Shown: positions 8,853 through 18,208 of the stretch, one piece after another
Position numbering within the stretch: position 1 is the stretch's first letter
Layout of the letters: each line of letters starts with the position of its first letter
Assembly: GCA_029077825.1 (NCBI GenBank)
Contig: JAQNCT010000006.1
Location: 1 to 64,000 of the forward strand
Direction: 5' to 3'
From: Acidocella sp.
Lineage (GTDB): Bacteria > Pseudomonadota > Alphaproteobacteria > Acetobacterales > Acetobacteraceae
Length of the DNA: 64,000 bases
Position numbers and translations under genes: made by a program
Notes under the pieces: generated by a model
What the model was told of the DNA's origin: nothing
The model's database searches: none
The model's input: the letters and a program-made list of their open reading frames with translations, nothing else

Positions 8853-9715
8853 TCTACCGGCTGCATCACGCGACCATTTATGAATATGCTGAGCCGGTGC
8901 TGCTGGGCACGCATTTCATGCATCTGGTGCCGCGTGCACGTCCGGGACAAATTGTCAGGGAGTCTGTGCTTGACGTTTCACCCATCCCGGACAACCGGCG
9001 CAACGAAGTGGACCATTTCGGTAATTTCACCACCACCGTATCGCTTACCAACCCGCACAAGCAATTCACCGTCGAGCTGAGCGCAACCATCGACGTCGCA
9101 CAACCTGCGCCGCCCGCCGCTGCAAGAACCCCAGGGTTTGAACAGATTGCTGCTGCAGCCATCAACCGGGCCGATATCGCCGAATTTACGTTGGCGAGCG
9201 CCCTGGCGGCGCCAAACCTTGAGCTTACCGCCTACGCCAAAGCCAGTTTTCCAGCCGGTGAACCAATTTTAACTGGGTTGTTGAATTTGAACCAGCGGGT
9301 ATTCAACGACATGACCTATAAGCCAGGTGTCACCACCACCGCTACCACAGCCGCACACGCGCTGAAGAGCCGTGTCGGCGTTTGCCAGGATTATGCGCAT
9401 CTGATGATCGCAGCATTGCGCGGCATTGGCCTGCCGGCGCGCTATGTATCGGGTTATTTACGCACTTCACCTCCCGCCGGACAAATAAAGCGCCGGGGGG
9501 CTGACCAGTCGCACGCCTGGGTTTCAGCCTGGATTGGCGACTATGCCGGCTGGGTGGATTTTGATCCAACCAATAATCTGCTGGTCTCGGATGAGCATGT
9601 CACCCTCGCCTGGGGCCGGGATTTTCAGGATGTCAGCCCGCTGCGCGGCATCATTTTAGGTGGCGGACGGCACACGCTGCGCGTGAATGTGGATTTGGAC
9701 CCGGTGCTGACGTAA
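8849..9715 (+). CDS. Transglutaminase-like cysteine protease/ligase family protein
   Basis: Transglutaminase-fold protein, 288 residues. The N-terminal beta domain typical of this bacterial subgroup is present (YRLHHATIYEY at the start, LVPRARPGQ). The papain-like catalytic triad is intact: Cys179 in GVCQDYAHL, His222 in SHAWVSAW and Asp239 in WVDFDPTNN. No signal peptide is evident, so it probably acts in the cytoplasm. Members can cleave or form isopeptide or amide bonds, and they accompany ATP-grasp/alpha-E pairs in many proteobacteria. The start overlaps the upstream fusion gene by 4 bp (ATGA), implying translational coupling. A membrane protein gene follows after 25 bp. Catalytic direction and substrate are unknown. 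Confidence 0.9.
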   Translation: MIYRLHHATIYEYAEPVLLGTHFMHLVPRARPGQIVRESVLDVSPIPDNRRNEVDHFGNFTTTVSLTNPHKQFTVELSATIDVAQPAPPAAARTPGFEQIAAAAINRADIAEFTLASALAAPNLELTAYAKASFPAGEPILTGLLNLNQRVFNDMTYKPGVTTTATTAAHALKSRVGVCQDYAHLMIAALRGIGLPARYVSGYLRTSPPAGQIKRRGADQSHAWVSAWIGDYAGWVDFDPTNNLLVSDEHVTLAWGRDFQDVSPLRGIILGGGRHTLRVNVDLDPVLT

Positions 9716-9740
9716 TGCCAGCACGCTTGAAGGCATAGCC

Positions 9741-11330
9741 TTGCCCGCGTTTGCAAAACAAAACTTACCACGCGTTGCCATCCTCGCCGGGGCGCTGGCA
9801 GCTGCTATCGCGCTTGCTGTGCTTTATTATTGGCTATTCTCAACTGAACAAATCAATTCGGATCAAGCGAATGCCTTGCTTGCCGGGCAGGATATGCTCG
9901 CCGGTAATTGGCGGCTGCATGATTGGTGGATGGCTCCCGATAATTACATCGGCCTGGAGGAATTGGTTTTTGCGGCAGTGTGGGGCCTGACACATAATAC
10001 CATTCTGACAATCAGGCTGGTGGCAATTTTCGCCTGGGTTTGCCTGGGCATTGTTAGCTTTTTTTTAGCCACCAGCGAACATTCACGTCAGGGACGGTTT
10101 AGAGGGTTGGTTATCCTCGGCGCCATTATCCTGATCCCGGCATCGGGCAATGGTATCTCAGACTTTTATTTTAACGCGCCGTTACATGTATTAACAGTCA
10201 CCTGTATAATGCTCGCCATACTCATAATCGACCATGCGATTAAAGCAGCACATCAGTTGCCGGTCATGATGGCAATTTTAGCCTGCATCGCTGTCGATGC
10301 TGCGGCATCAGATTCAATGTTTATTTACATTGGTATCTTCCCGATTGTAACAGCGCTGCTTTTTATGCCGCAGAACAAAGTGCCTCGGCGGGATAAAATC
10401 ATCCTCGTTCTCGTCGCCAGCACCGGGCTAGCAATATTACTATTGCACCTCAACGGCTGGGCCGGCGGTTTCACACCGCACTCTCTATCAGTGGTGCTGT
10501 CGCCACTTCGCAGGCTGCCTCCAAATATCGAGCACATGTATTTGTGTCTGCTTTATATCCTTGGCTGCGAATCACTTGGGCAAAATACTATTGGTACCAT
10601 TGTGGCCATCATCAGGTTCCCGTTGCTTGGGCTTGCCGCGCTGCCGATTTATCTGATCGTCAAACATCAGATTTTTGGTATAAGACAGTCAAATTCAAAT
10701 CTGGTCAGCCGGTCTTTTATCGATATCAGCCTGTGTCTGGTTGCGCTCGCCGATATCGGCTCGACCTGTGTGAGCAACATCCTGGAGGATATTCAAGGCA
10801 TACGGTTTTTTCTGCCCGCCTGGGTCGCGGTGTCAATTTTAGCCTCGCGTTATTTTTTGCAGAATCAAAAAATTGTTTATTATTCAGGAATTATTGCGAT
10901 TTGCGCCGTGGTGTCTGACCTGACGTTCCTGGCCCGCCATCCGCACCCCTCGGCGTTTCCGCCAGCCATCAATGCTTTGACCAGCGCGCTTGAACAGCAT
11001 CATCTTGAATATGGCTACGCTTTGTATTGGCAAGCATCGGTATCGGCGGCGGCGAGCGATGGTAAACTGCACGTAAGTGCCGTCGTGCCGAACCAGACCG
11101 GCGGCATCGCCCCGTACCAATGGTTCAGCAAAACGGACTGGTACAAAGGGCAAGCCGCCAAGCAGTTTTTCGTGATCGTCTCAAATGAGCCAAAAATTAT
11201 CGACGAGCAAATGGTTTTTACCCAATTCGGCAGGCCTGTTTCCAGCTTCACTGTTGAGAATATGACGATTTATATCTTTCAGGGCGCACTACCGGCATTG
11301 ACCTGGAACAGCCCGGCGGGTGCGCTATAA
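9741..11330 (+). CDS. Polytopic membrane protein, possible GT-C glycosyltransferase relative
   Basis: A 529-residue integral membrane protein of no family I can name with certainty. It has an N-terminal membrane helix (about 12-33), then a loop STEQINSDQANALLAGQDML that resembles the acidic first loop of GT-C enzymes, about nine more hydrophobic segments and a soluble C-terminal part of about 120 residues. The layout is the same as in the GT-C protein at 2124-3764. The start is TTG at 9741, with GAAGG 7 nt upstream; an ATG at 9715 runs into a stop after seven codons. It lies 25 bp after the transglutaminase gene, probably in the same operon. It is more AT-rich than its neighbours. A glycosyltransferase role is inference. 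Confidence 0.65.
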   Translation: MPAFAKQNLPRVAILAGALAAAIALAVLYYWLFSTEQINSDQANALLAGQDMLAGNWRLHDWWMAPDNYIGLEELVFAAVWGLTHNTILTIRLVAIFAWVCLGIVSFFLATSEHSRQGRFRGLVILGAIILIPASGNGISDFYFNAPLHVLTVTCIMLAILIIDHAIKAAHQLPVMMAILACIAVDAAASDSMFIYIGIFPIVTALLFMPQNKVPRRDKIILVLVASTGLAILLLHLNGWAGGFTPHSLSVVLSPLRRLPPNIEHMYLCLLYILGCESLGQNTIGTIVAIIRFPLLGLAALPIYLIVKHQIFGIRQSNSNLVSRSFIDISLCLVALADIGSTCVSNILEDIQGIRFFLPAWVAVSILASRYFLQNQKIVYYSGIIAICAVVSDLTFLARHPHPSAFPPAINALTSALEQHHLEYGYALYWQASVSAAASDGKLHVSAVVPNQTGGIAPYQWFSKTDWYKGQAAKQFFVIVSNEPKIIDEQMVFTQFGRPVSSFTVENMTIYIFQGALPALTWNSPAGAL

Positions 11331-11340
11331 GCTCCTGATT

Positions 11341-11631
11341 TTAAGTGCTCAGCCGCGCCACATTGGCACTGACTTTGGTGCGGTAATGCTGCATTACCTT
11401 GTCGGCTCCGAGGTCGGATTTACCGCGCAGCACCGCAGACATCATCATGTGGCCGGCTTCCATCAGCGAATGCAGCTTCTCGGCCACCATCAGCTCGGCC
11501 TCCTCCTGCACGTCTGCGCCACCCAGGGCGAATTTTGTCAGCCGCATGGAGATCACCTGCTGGGATTCAATCGCGAGTAATGTGCCTTGAAACGCCATCG
11601 CGGCAGTCGAGAAAATCAGATTATTAAACAT
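11341..11631 (-). CDS. Small helical protein, phasin-like, conserved hypothetical
   Basis: A 96-residue protein, predicted all alpha-helix, with the patterns ESQQVISMRLTKFALGG and EEAELMVAEKLHSLMEA. Small proteins with this heptad-rich layout recur in alphaproteobacteria and are annotated as hypothetical or phasin-like; a polyhydroxyalkanoate-granule role is not proven. The start is the ATG at 11631, preceded by AAGGGG with 5-nt spacing. It lies convergent to the membrane protein gene, 10 bp away, and 73 bp downstream of the FUSC gene on the same strand. Confidence 0.6.
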   Translation of the reverse strand: MFNNLIFSTAAMAFQGTLLAIESQQVISMRLTKFALGGADVQEEAELMVAEKLHSLMEAGHMMMSAVLRGKSDLGADKVMQHYRTKVSANVARLST

Positions 11632-11704
11632 ACTAGCCCCTTGGTTGTAGATGATACATGGACGCAAATACCAAAACTTCCTAATTTTATCTTTTACGAA
11701 AACC

Positions 11705-13699
11705 TCAAGGACCCGTAATCAGCTCGACCTGACGGGCCAAACGCACCAGCGCGTCACTGCCCGGTCCTGGCGGCAGGCGGGGCCGGGGGGTTGTCTGCAA
11801 GGTCAGGCTTTGGGTCAGAAACTCCCGCCATTGCCACCATAAATCATGCGATGCCTTAGGTATTTCCGGCCGATCCACCATCAGCACTGACAGCCGCCCG
11901 GCCATACGGCGCAGGGCAGCATCCACGATCGCGCCGCGCTCAATGGCGGCATCGCGGCCCCGGTGCGGCTCCAGCAGGGCGCGAGCCAGTGAGGCTTCGA
12001 GGTTATTGCTGGCCATGCCGGCGGCGCGGCGGGCGGAATCAACATTGGCGCCGCCGTCCAGCATCGCCGTGAAAACCGCCCGCACATAGCCTGCATGGGC
12101 GTTCAAGGCCTGGGTAATACTGGCCTCGATCCGGAAATGCTCGAAACTGGGCCACAGCAACAGATTACCTAGCACCGCCAGCGTGCCACCCAGCAGCGTG
12201 TAGCCAATCCGCGACAGCGCGACGTTAAGTTCATTAGTGCCCGGCACGATCTGTTCGATCAGCAATACCACCATCGGGGTCAAGGCGGCCTGGAAGGCAG
12301 CATAGCTGACACCGCGAATCGCAAAGGCAAAAATTGTCAGGGGCAGCATGGTAAGCGCGAGCGTAACCTGGTTTTGCGCCAGCAGGCCGATCGCCGCCGC
12401 TAGAGCGCCACCCAGCGCGGTGCCACCGATTCGCTCCGCCGCCCGCACCCAGGTCGCCGAAAAATACGGCTGTAAGCAGAAAATCATAGTGATCGTCGCC
12501 CAATGCGAGAACGGCTCATGCCAGATCATCGTCACCGCCAGGGCGGGCGTGACAATGCAAGCTGTTCGCAGAGCGTGGCGCATCGGGGCGGCGGCGAAAT
12601 TGCAGTTTGAGCGGATCGGCGTGAGAATCCGCACGCTGAGCGGCAGGACCGCGACGCCCGACATCGCCTGCCCTGCGGGGCTGGAAACGGTCATCAGCAC
12701 TGCGAAATTTTCGGTGATCGCGGTGAGAATATGGGCGGCGGGGGAATTAAAGGGCAGTTTTTCGACCGACTCGTGCAACCGAACTAGGCTGACCTGTTTT
12801 TTTGGCGCATCCAGCCCAGCGCCTGACCGGATATCCGGCCCCAGTGCCGCCAGCCACCCGGCAACCAGCCGCAGTGGCCGGGCCGTATGCGCGCGCGCGG
12901 ATTCATCCTGCTCAAACACATCAGATAAAGCGATCAGCCCGCCGAATATCTGCTCGAGCGTTTGCAGCCGAACCGTCACCTGTGCCGCCCGCTGGCTGAC
13001 CAGGCCACGGCGGCGGAACGTATCCAGCGCCACGCCGCGGGCCGTTTCAATGGCTTCGCGCACGCTGCGCCGATGCAAGGCCGCGTGCGCCTCAAAGGCC
13101 TCGGTACTGTATCCAGGCTGCGCCAGCGCGGTGAGGTCCTTGCTGAACTGGCTGAGCTTCAATGCCACCTCGGCCAGCGCGTCGCGGGCCGGCTGGTAAG
13201 GGTGGATCTGCCAGATCACCAGAGTCAGGCTAGCCGCCCAAAAGGCTCCGGCAAACAAATTTGCCCCCTGCCCGGCGGCGGCAGCGATGGAAGTGGCAGG
13301 GGTGTCAAGCGCCAGCACGATGACGACGCTGAGCAAATTGCCAACCTGCAGCCCGCCCTGCCCGTAAATGCGGGCATAGCTGGTGCAAAAAATGGCGAGA
13401 GCCGCCACCGGGACGGCCACCCAGATGCCGGCACCGCGCAGCAGGCCAAAGAACCCGTAAGAAATACCCGCCAGAACGGCGAAGGCCAGCACCGCTGGTG
13501 CGCGCCGCCGCACCGGGCCGCCTGGATCAGCAAAGCAGGTGAGCAAGGCACCCAGTGCCGCCAGGCCAAAATGCGGCAGACCCAGGAAATCGCCCGCCAG
13601 AACTGTGGCAGCCACCGCCATACCAGCCCGTACGCCTTCCGCCAGCGAGACCCCGCCCACATTCCAGTTGAAAGGTAAATTTTTAGGCAGGCTCGGCAT
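11705..13699 (-). CDS. FUSC family inner-membrane transporter (AaeB-like)
   Basis: A 664-residue protein of the fusaric acid resistance (FUSC) family, which exports aromatic acids and related compounds. Two membrane blocks are visible: residues about 20-165 (AVAATVLAGDFLGLPHFGL, LLSVVIVLALDTPA) and about 375-520 (ALAVTMIWHEPFSHWATITM, IGGTALGGALAAAIGLLAQ). Each is followed by a soluble helical region, the classic duplicated layout. It sits 38 bp after the GT22-like gene on the same strand. No periplasmic adaptor or outer-membrane partner is nearby, unlike aaeXAB. Substrate unknown. Confidence 0.85.
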   Translation of the reverse strand: MPSLPKNLPFNWNVGGVSLAEGVRAGMAVAATVLAGDFLGLPHFGLAALGALLTCFADPGGPVRRRAPAVLAFAVLAGISYGFFGLLRGAGIWVAVPVAALAIFCTSYARIYGQGGLQVGNLLSVVIVLALDTPATSIAAAAGQGANLFAGAFWAASLTLVIWQIHPYQPARDALAEVALKLSQFSKDLTALAQPGYSTEAFEAHAALHRRSVREAIETARGVALDTFRRRGLVSQRAAQVTVRLQTLEQIFGGLIALSDVFEQDESARAHTARPLRLVAGWLAALGPDIRSGAGLDAPKKQVSLVRLHESVEKLPFNSPAAHILTAITENFAVLMTVSSPAGQAMSGVAVLPLSVRILTPIRSNCNFAAAPMRHALRTACIVTPALAVTMIWHEPFSHWATITMIFCLQPYFSATWVRAAERIGGTALGGALAAAIGLLAQNQVTLALTMLPLTIFAFAIRGVSYAAFQAALTPMVVLLIEQIVPGTNELNVALSRIGYTLLGGTLAVLGNLLLWPSFEHFRIEASITQALNAHAGYVRAVFTAMLDGGANVDSARRAAGMASNNLEASLARALLEPHRGRDAAIERGAIVDAALRRMAGRLSVLMVDRPEIPKASHDLWWQWREFLTQSLTLQTTPRPRLPPGPGSDALVRLARQVELITGP

Positions 13700-13737
13700 G
13701 CAATGCGTTATGCGTTACGTTACAAGTTTACGCGACT

Positions 13738-15246
13738 CTAATTGGTCAACCGATCCCGGATGATAAAGGGTTTCGCCGCATCAGGAACATAAAAATTAAC
13801 CAGCGGTGCCGGCGGCGGTTGGGAGATTAAACGATCGTTCAGCCAAACACAGATATCGGCTTTCCGGTCCAGGGTGAACGGATTTGCCTCCTGGTGTTCA
13901 CAATAATCCAAATGATAATGATCCGGCGGCATGAAGCCATCCGCCGGGCTGACAATGGCGCCGGGCTGCAGACGCGCCATACCATCAAGCGTTAACGGCA
14001 TAACCAGGGTATTATGGATAAACAACATATCGAGAGGTAAAAAATAATAATCCGGCTGGTTGAGCGCCACGAGACCCGAAGATTGCTGCTTGATCTTTTC
14101 AAAAATGCTGAAAGATGCCACCTGAGCCGTTAACATATAATAAAGCCACGGGCTGCAAAACGGGCCCGCAAGCAACAACGCCATCAAAACCAGACGTGGC
14201 GGCAGGGCGGTTTGTGACCGCCGCAAGCCTGCCAGCCACCCGGCCAAACCCACACCCGCTATCGGCACCAGCAAAGTGATGGCGGGAAATATATAGCGAT
14301 ACTCCTTATGCGCGATGAGACTATGCGAGAGCAAAATGATCAGGGCCGCGGCGGTGCTGAGCGGCAGCAATTTGGCACCACGCCAGATCAATATGGCCAT
14401 CAAAAATAAAGTCCACAGCCACATCAAAGTGAGCATATGCAGGTAATAGTCGAATGGATTGGGACTAAATCCGCCGAAGGTCACGCCGAGGTTGGTGTTG
14501 ATATAAATATTCAGCCAAAAACTGCGAAATGGCTGGCCCCAGCTGTACCAGTCAAGCATCCCGGCCAGGAAAACGGGCAGCGCAGCGGCGGCCAGGGCAA
14601 CGCCCCAGCGGATTGGTTGACGGCCGCATAAAACGACCCCCGCCAGCGCAATCGCCGGGGCCAACTGCATTCGAAAAACGCAGGCTAAACCAAGCAGAAA
14701 TCCTGCCAGACCAACCCGGTGCAGAGAATGCCCGGGCGTGGTTGTCTCGATGAGGTATAGGGCCGGAACCAGCACGTCAGCCGCCAAAACTTCCTCGAGG
14801 GAATGCGGCGCCATCAGCCAGAGATCCGGCCACGCCGCCGCCAGCAATCCGGCAATCCACAGGCCAGGAATACCGTAAAATCGCTCGCCCCAGCGGGCCG
14901 CACACCAAACGATCGAGAGCGAGGCAAGACACAACAGCCCACGAATTAAAACCAACCCGGCCAGAGGGTCGGCAAACAGCCAATGCGCCACTGCCATTGG
15001 CCCCGCCAGCAACAGCGGGATCAGCCAGGAGCGCAGCCCGACTTGAAACTCCCACGGTACGAAGCCTTGGCCGAACACCAGACGATGTGCCGGTTCGAGA
15101 TATTGATAAATCTCATCGAAGGCGATGACATTGGGAAACCACAAGGCCACCGCGAGCCTGATTGCAAACGCGATGGCGAGCACATAATAAAGTGCCCGCG
15201 CCGTCGTGGCTGGATTGTGCGGCGTAATAGCCTCAGGGGCCGCCAT
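13738..15246 (-). CDS. GT-C membrane mannosyltransferase-like protein (Alg9/GT22 type)
   Basis: Integral membrane glycosyltransferase of the GT-C fold, resembling the eukaryotic Alg9/PIG-B GT22 group that uses polyprenyl-phosphate mannose. The diagnostic first loop IAFDEIYQYLEPAHRLVFG (about residues 40-60) carries the acidic residues, and WEFQVGLRSWLIP follows, as in GT22 proteins. About ten membrane segments are followed by a C-terminal periplasmic domain. The start chosen is ATG at 15246, one base after the parC stop codon; a TTG at 15258 would overlap parC. Length is 502. It closes a tight amidohydrolase-recO-parC-GT operon. The acceptor is unknown; cell-surface glycan is most likely. Confidence 0.78.
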   Translation of the reverse strand: MAAPEAITPHNPATTARALYYVLAIAFAIRLAVALWFPNVIAFDEIYQYLEPAHRLVFGQGFVPWEFQVGLRSWLIPLLLAGPMAVAHWLFADPLAGLVLIRGLLCLASLSIVWCAARWGERFYGIPGLWIAGLLAAAWPDLWLMAPHSLEEVLAADVLVPALYLIETTTPGHSLHRVGLAGFLLGLACVFRMQLAPAIALAGVVLCGRQPIRWGVALAAAALPVFLAGMLDWYSWGQPFRSFWLNIYINTNLGVTFGGFSPNPFDYYLHMLTLMWLWTLFLMAILIWRGAKLLPLSTAAALIILLSHSLIAHKEYRYIFPAITLLVPIAGVGLAGWLAGLRRSQTALPPRLVLMALLLAGPFCSPWLYYMLTAQVASFSIFEKIKQQSSGLVALNQPDYYFLPLDMLFIHNTLVMPLTLDGMARLQPGAIVSPADGFMPPDHYHLDYCEHQEANPFTLDRKADICVWLNDRLISQPPPAPLVNFYVPDAAKPFIIRDRLTN

Positions 15247-15247
15247 T

Positions 15248-17470
15248 TTAGTCGCCAAACTTACCTGATTTTGGAAATCCGTTTGGTGGCAGGCGTCCAG
15301 CCTGGGCGCGGCTGCCCTGCCATTCAGTGAGTTTGGTTTCGGTGCGGGTGTTAACGCCTAACTTCCAGGTCAGCCCCGCCGCCAAATTAAACACCTTCAC
15401 ATCGGCCATACCGCCATCTTTGTATTTTTGTAAGGCCACACCGGCACCTTTGGTCATCTCCGGTAGCTCTTGCAGCGGAAATACCAACAGCTTGCGGTTA
15501 TGGCCGATCACCGCCACGTGGTCGCCGTTGGCCGGTATGCAATGGGATAATTCTTCGCCTGGCTTGAGGTTCAGAATTTGCTTGCCAGCTTTACGCTCAG
15601 AATTCAGCTCAGCCCCTGGCAGCAAAAATCCACGACCGGCTGTTGCGGCAATCAGATAGGTTTGTGCTGGGTCGGGTAGGAATAAGTTCACCACGCCATC
15701 ATCATTACCCAAATCAACCAGCAGACGGATTGCCTGACCATCACCACGGCCGCGCGGCAATTCAGAAACTTTTACGCTGTAAACCCGGCCATTGGTGGCA
15801 AGCAGCGCCAGGCGGTCAGTGGATTCGCAACGACGCATAATATGCAGCCGGTCACCCTCTTTGAATTTCTGTTCGGCATCAGCGGCCAAGTGGCCCTTGA
15901 AGGCGCGGATCCAGCCTTTCTGGCTGAGCACCACCGTTACCGGTTCGCGCTCGACGAATGCCTCGGCAATAATCTCCAGAACCGGTGCTGCAGCACTGAT
16001 GCGGGTGCGCCGCGCGCCAAGCGGGCCGGCGCCAAATTTAGCCTGTACCTCGCCGATTTCGGCGATGATTGTTTCCCAGCGTTTGCCCTCATCGCGCAGA
16101 AGCGCCTGCAAGCCTTTCTGTTCAGTGGTAAGCTTTTTATGCTCCTGGCGGATTTCCATTTCCTCCAGCTTGCGCAGCGCGCGCAGCCGCATGTTCAAAA
16201 CCGCTTCGGCCTGCACCTCAGTAAGGGTGAAGGCTTTGATCAGCTTGGCTTTTGGCTCGTCTTCGGTACGGATAATCCTGATGACTTCATCAAGATTAAG
16301 GAACACCGCCAGATAACCTTCAAGAATTTCCAACCGTCTGGCGATGGCATCAAGCCGGTGGTTAGAGCGGCGCACCAGCACCTCATGGCGGTGGTCAATC
16401 CAGGCTTTCAATAAATCACGCAGGCCCATCACCCGGGGGTTGCGCGCTGCATCCAGCACATTCATGTTTAATGAAAAACGTGATTCCAGCGTGGTGGATT
16501 TAAACAACGAGGCCATCAGCATTTGCGGGTCCACGCTACGTGAGCGCGGTTCTAGCACCAGCCGAATTTTCTCGTCAGATTCATCGCGGATATCAGCCAG
16601 CAGCGGGAGTTTTTTCTCTTGCAGCAACAATGCCACTTGTTCAATCAGGCGGGATTTTTGTACCTGATAAGGAATTTCTGTTACCACAATCACCCAGGTG
16701 CCGTGTTTTTGTTCCTCCAGCGCCCAGCGGGCGCGGGTTCGCAAACTACCGCGTCCTGTTTCATAAGCAGCTTGAAGTGTGGCTTGATCCTCTACCAGCT
16801 CACCGCCGGTTGGGAAATCAGGGCCGCTGACAAATTTTAATAAATCCGCTGTACTTGCATTTGGATTTTGAATCAGGTGAATGGCAGCTTGGCAAATTTC
16901 ACCAACATTATGCGGCGGAATTGAAGTTGCCATACCCACCGCAATGCCGCTGGCACCATTGGCCAGCAGGTTGGGGAATGCCCCTGGCAGCACCACCGGC
17001 TCGTTTTCCTCACCATCATAAGTGGCGCGGAAATCCACAGCATTTTCATCGATACCGCGTAGCAGAAATTCCGCTACCTCAGTCAGGCGTGATTCCGTAT
17101 AGCGCATGGCGGCAGCGTTATCGCCGTCGATGTTGCCAAAATTGCCCTGGCCTTCGATTAGCGGGAACCGTGATGAAAATTCCTGCGCCAAACGCACCAG
17201 CGCCTCATAAATTGAGGAATCACCATGCGGATGAAACTTACCCATCACATCACCCACCACACGGGCGCATTTTTTGAAACCAGAGCGCGGATCAAGCTTC
17301 AACTGATGCATCGCGTATATGAGGCGGCGATGCACGGGCTTGAGCCCATCACGGGCATCGGGCAAGGAGCGCGACATGATGGTGGAGAGCGCATAGGCCA
17401 GGTAGCGTTGTGAGAGCGCAGCCGCCAGCGGCGCGTCTTCAATATGGCCGGTGCTCATGTCGATAGGCAT
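15248..17470 (-). CDS. parC: DNA topoisomerase IV subunit A
   Basis: Breakage-rejoining subunit of topoisomerase IV, which decatenates daughter chromosomes with ParE. The 740 residues match ParC length, shorter than GyrA. The catalytic tyrosine is Tyr124 in AMRYTESRL. The quinolone-resistance region [11 protein letters not shown] keeps Ser85 and Glu89 (equivalents of E. coli Ser80/Glu84), so it looks wild-type. The opening [20 protein letters not shown] and [11 protein letters not shown] are typical. The C-terminal beta-pinwheel is present but divergent, as in other ParC proteins. The ATG follows the recO TGA directly with no gap, so translation is probably coupled. No parE in the window. Confidence 0.95.
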   Translation of the reverse strand: MPIDMSTGHIEDAPLAAALSQRYLAYALSTIMSRSLPDARDGLKPVHRRLIYAMHQLKLDPRSGFKKCARVVGDVMGKFHPHGDSSIYEALVRLAQEFSSRFPLIEGQGNFGNIDGDNAAAMRYTESRLTEVAEFLLRGIDENAVDFRATYDGEENEPVVLPGAFPNLLANGASGIAVGMATSIPPHNVGEICQAAIHLIQNPNASTADLLKFVSGPDFPTGGELVEDQATLQAAYETGRGSLRTRARWALEEQKHGTWVIVVTEIPYQVQKSRLIEQVALLLQEKKLPLLADIRDESDEKIRLVLEPRSRSVDPQMLMASLFKSTTLESRFSLNMNVLDAARNPRVMGLRDLLKAWIDHRHEVLVRRSNHRLDAIARRLEILEGYLAVFLNLDEVIRIIRTEDEPKAKLIKAFTLTEVQAEAVLNMRLRALRKLEEMEIRQEHKKLTTEQKGLQALLRDEGKRWETIIAEIGEVQAKFGAGPLGARRTRISAAAPVLEIIAEAFVEREPVTVVLSQKGWIRAFKGHLAADAEQKFKEGDRLHIMRRCESTDRLALLATNGRVYSVKVSELPRGRGDGQAIRLLVDLGNDDGVVNLFLPDPAQTYLIAATAGRGFLLPGAELNSERKAGKQILNLKPGEELSHCIPANGDHVAVIGHNRKLLVFPLQELPEMTKGAGVALQKYKDGGMADVKVFNLAAGLTWKLGVNTRTETKLTEWQGSRAQAGRLPPNGFPKSGKFGD

Positions 17471-18208
17471 TCACTCATCCTCTAGGCGTTCAAGCAGCAG
17501 GTCATAAAGCCGCTCCCGCGCCGGTGGAAGAGGCTTATGGCGGCTGCCAAACACATCACGGGCCAAAAAATGGCCGGTCAGTTTCAGCCCATCAAGACAA
17601 TCAGCCTCAGTGGCAACGGCGCTATCCAGCAGAAAACCCGGCAGCTTCAATAAACGCGGCGCCCACTCACCGGCAGCGGAAAGTGACAGGGCGCGGCCAG
17701 ATTTGGGTGATACGTAAGCAAGCTTATCATTATCACCGGCAATGGCGCGCGCGGAAAAATCCAGCCCGAAGCCAAGCTCACGCAGCAGGTCAAGCTCCCA
17801 CGCCACCAGCGTCGGCAGCGCGATCTGGGCAATGTTAATGCCCGCCAGCAAGCGGGCCAGCCCGGCAAAGACTTCCGGAGCCGGTTCACGCTCAGCCAAT
17901 GAACCCGCCGCCAAGGCGCAGGCCGCATTCAAAACGGCAAGATTGAGGCGGTCATCCATCGCCAAAGCAGCGGCGGGGTGAACCATCTCGGCGGTAAAAT
18001 GCCCCAGCTGCTCAGGCAAACGCGCGCCCCAGCGCGCGGCGACCAAGTTGCCTGGTTGCCAGAGTGCGGTTTTGCCACGTGCATTGCCGCCACGCACCAG
18101 CCCCCTCCAGGTACCGCGCCCGGCGGTGAGCAACAGCACCAGGGCATCACCTTCGCCGTGGGGGTGAATCTCCAGGACGATGGCCGGCTCGTCCCACTCG
18201 ATGCTCAC
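17471..18208 (-). CDS. recO: DNA repair protein RecO
   Basis: RecO helps RecR load RecA on SSB-coated single-stranded DNA in gap repair. The 245-residue protein opens with the OB-fold segment IEWDEPAIVLEIHPHGEGDA and the GLVRGG motif. It continues with the helical domain (LPTLVAWELDLLRELGFGLD) and ends with PPARERLYDLLLERL, all typical of alphaproteobacterial RecO. The four-cysteine zinc site of some RecO proteins is not evident. It overlaps the upstream M20 gene by 4 bp and abuts parC. Confidence 0.92.
   Translation of the reverse strand: MSIEWDEPAIVLEIHPHGEGDALVLLLTAGRGTWRGLVRGGNARGKTALWQPGNLVAARWGARLPEQLGHFTAEMVHPAAALAMDDRLNLAVLNAACALAAGSLAEREPAPEVFAGLARLLAGINIAQIALPTLVAWELDLLRELGFGLDFSARAIAGDNDKLAYVSPKSGRALSLSAAGEWAPRLLKLPGFLLDSAVATEADCLDGLKLTGHFLARDVFGSRHKPLPPARERLYDLLLERLEDE

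Noticed and set aside
12348..13199. Long open frame on the plus strand, 283 codons
   Set aside because: It is exactly antisense to the FUSC gene, has arginine/serine/alanine-rich composition typical of GC-rich shadow frames and no family resemblance.
13700..13737. Short TGCGTTA direct repeats before the FUSC gene
   Set aside because: Only two 7-bp copies plus a partial; too short to call an iteron or attachment site.
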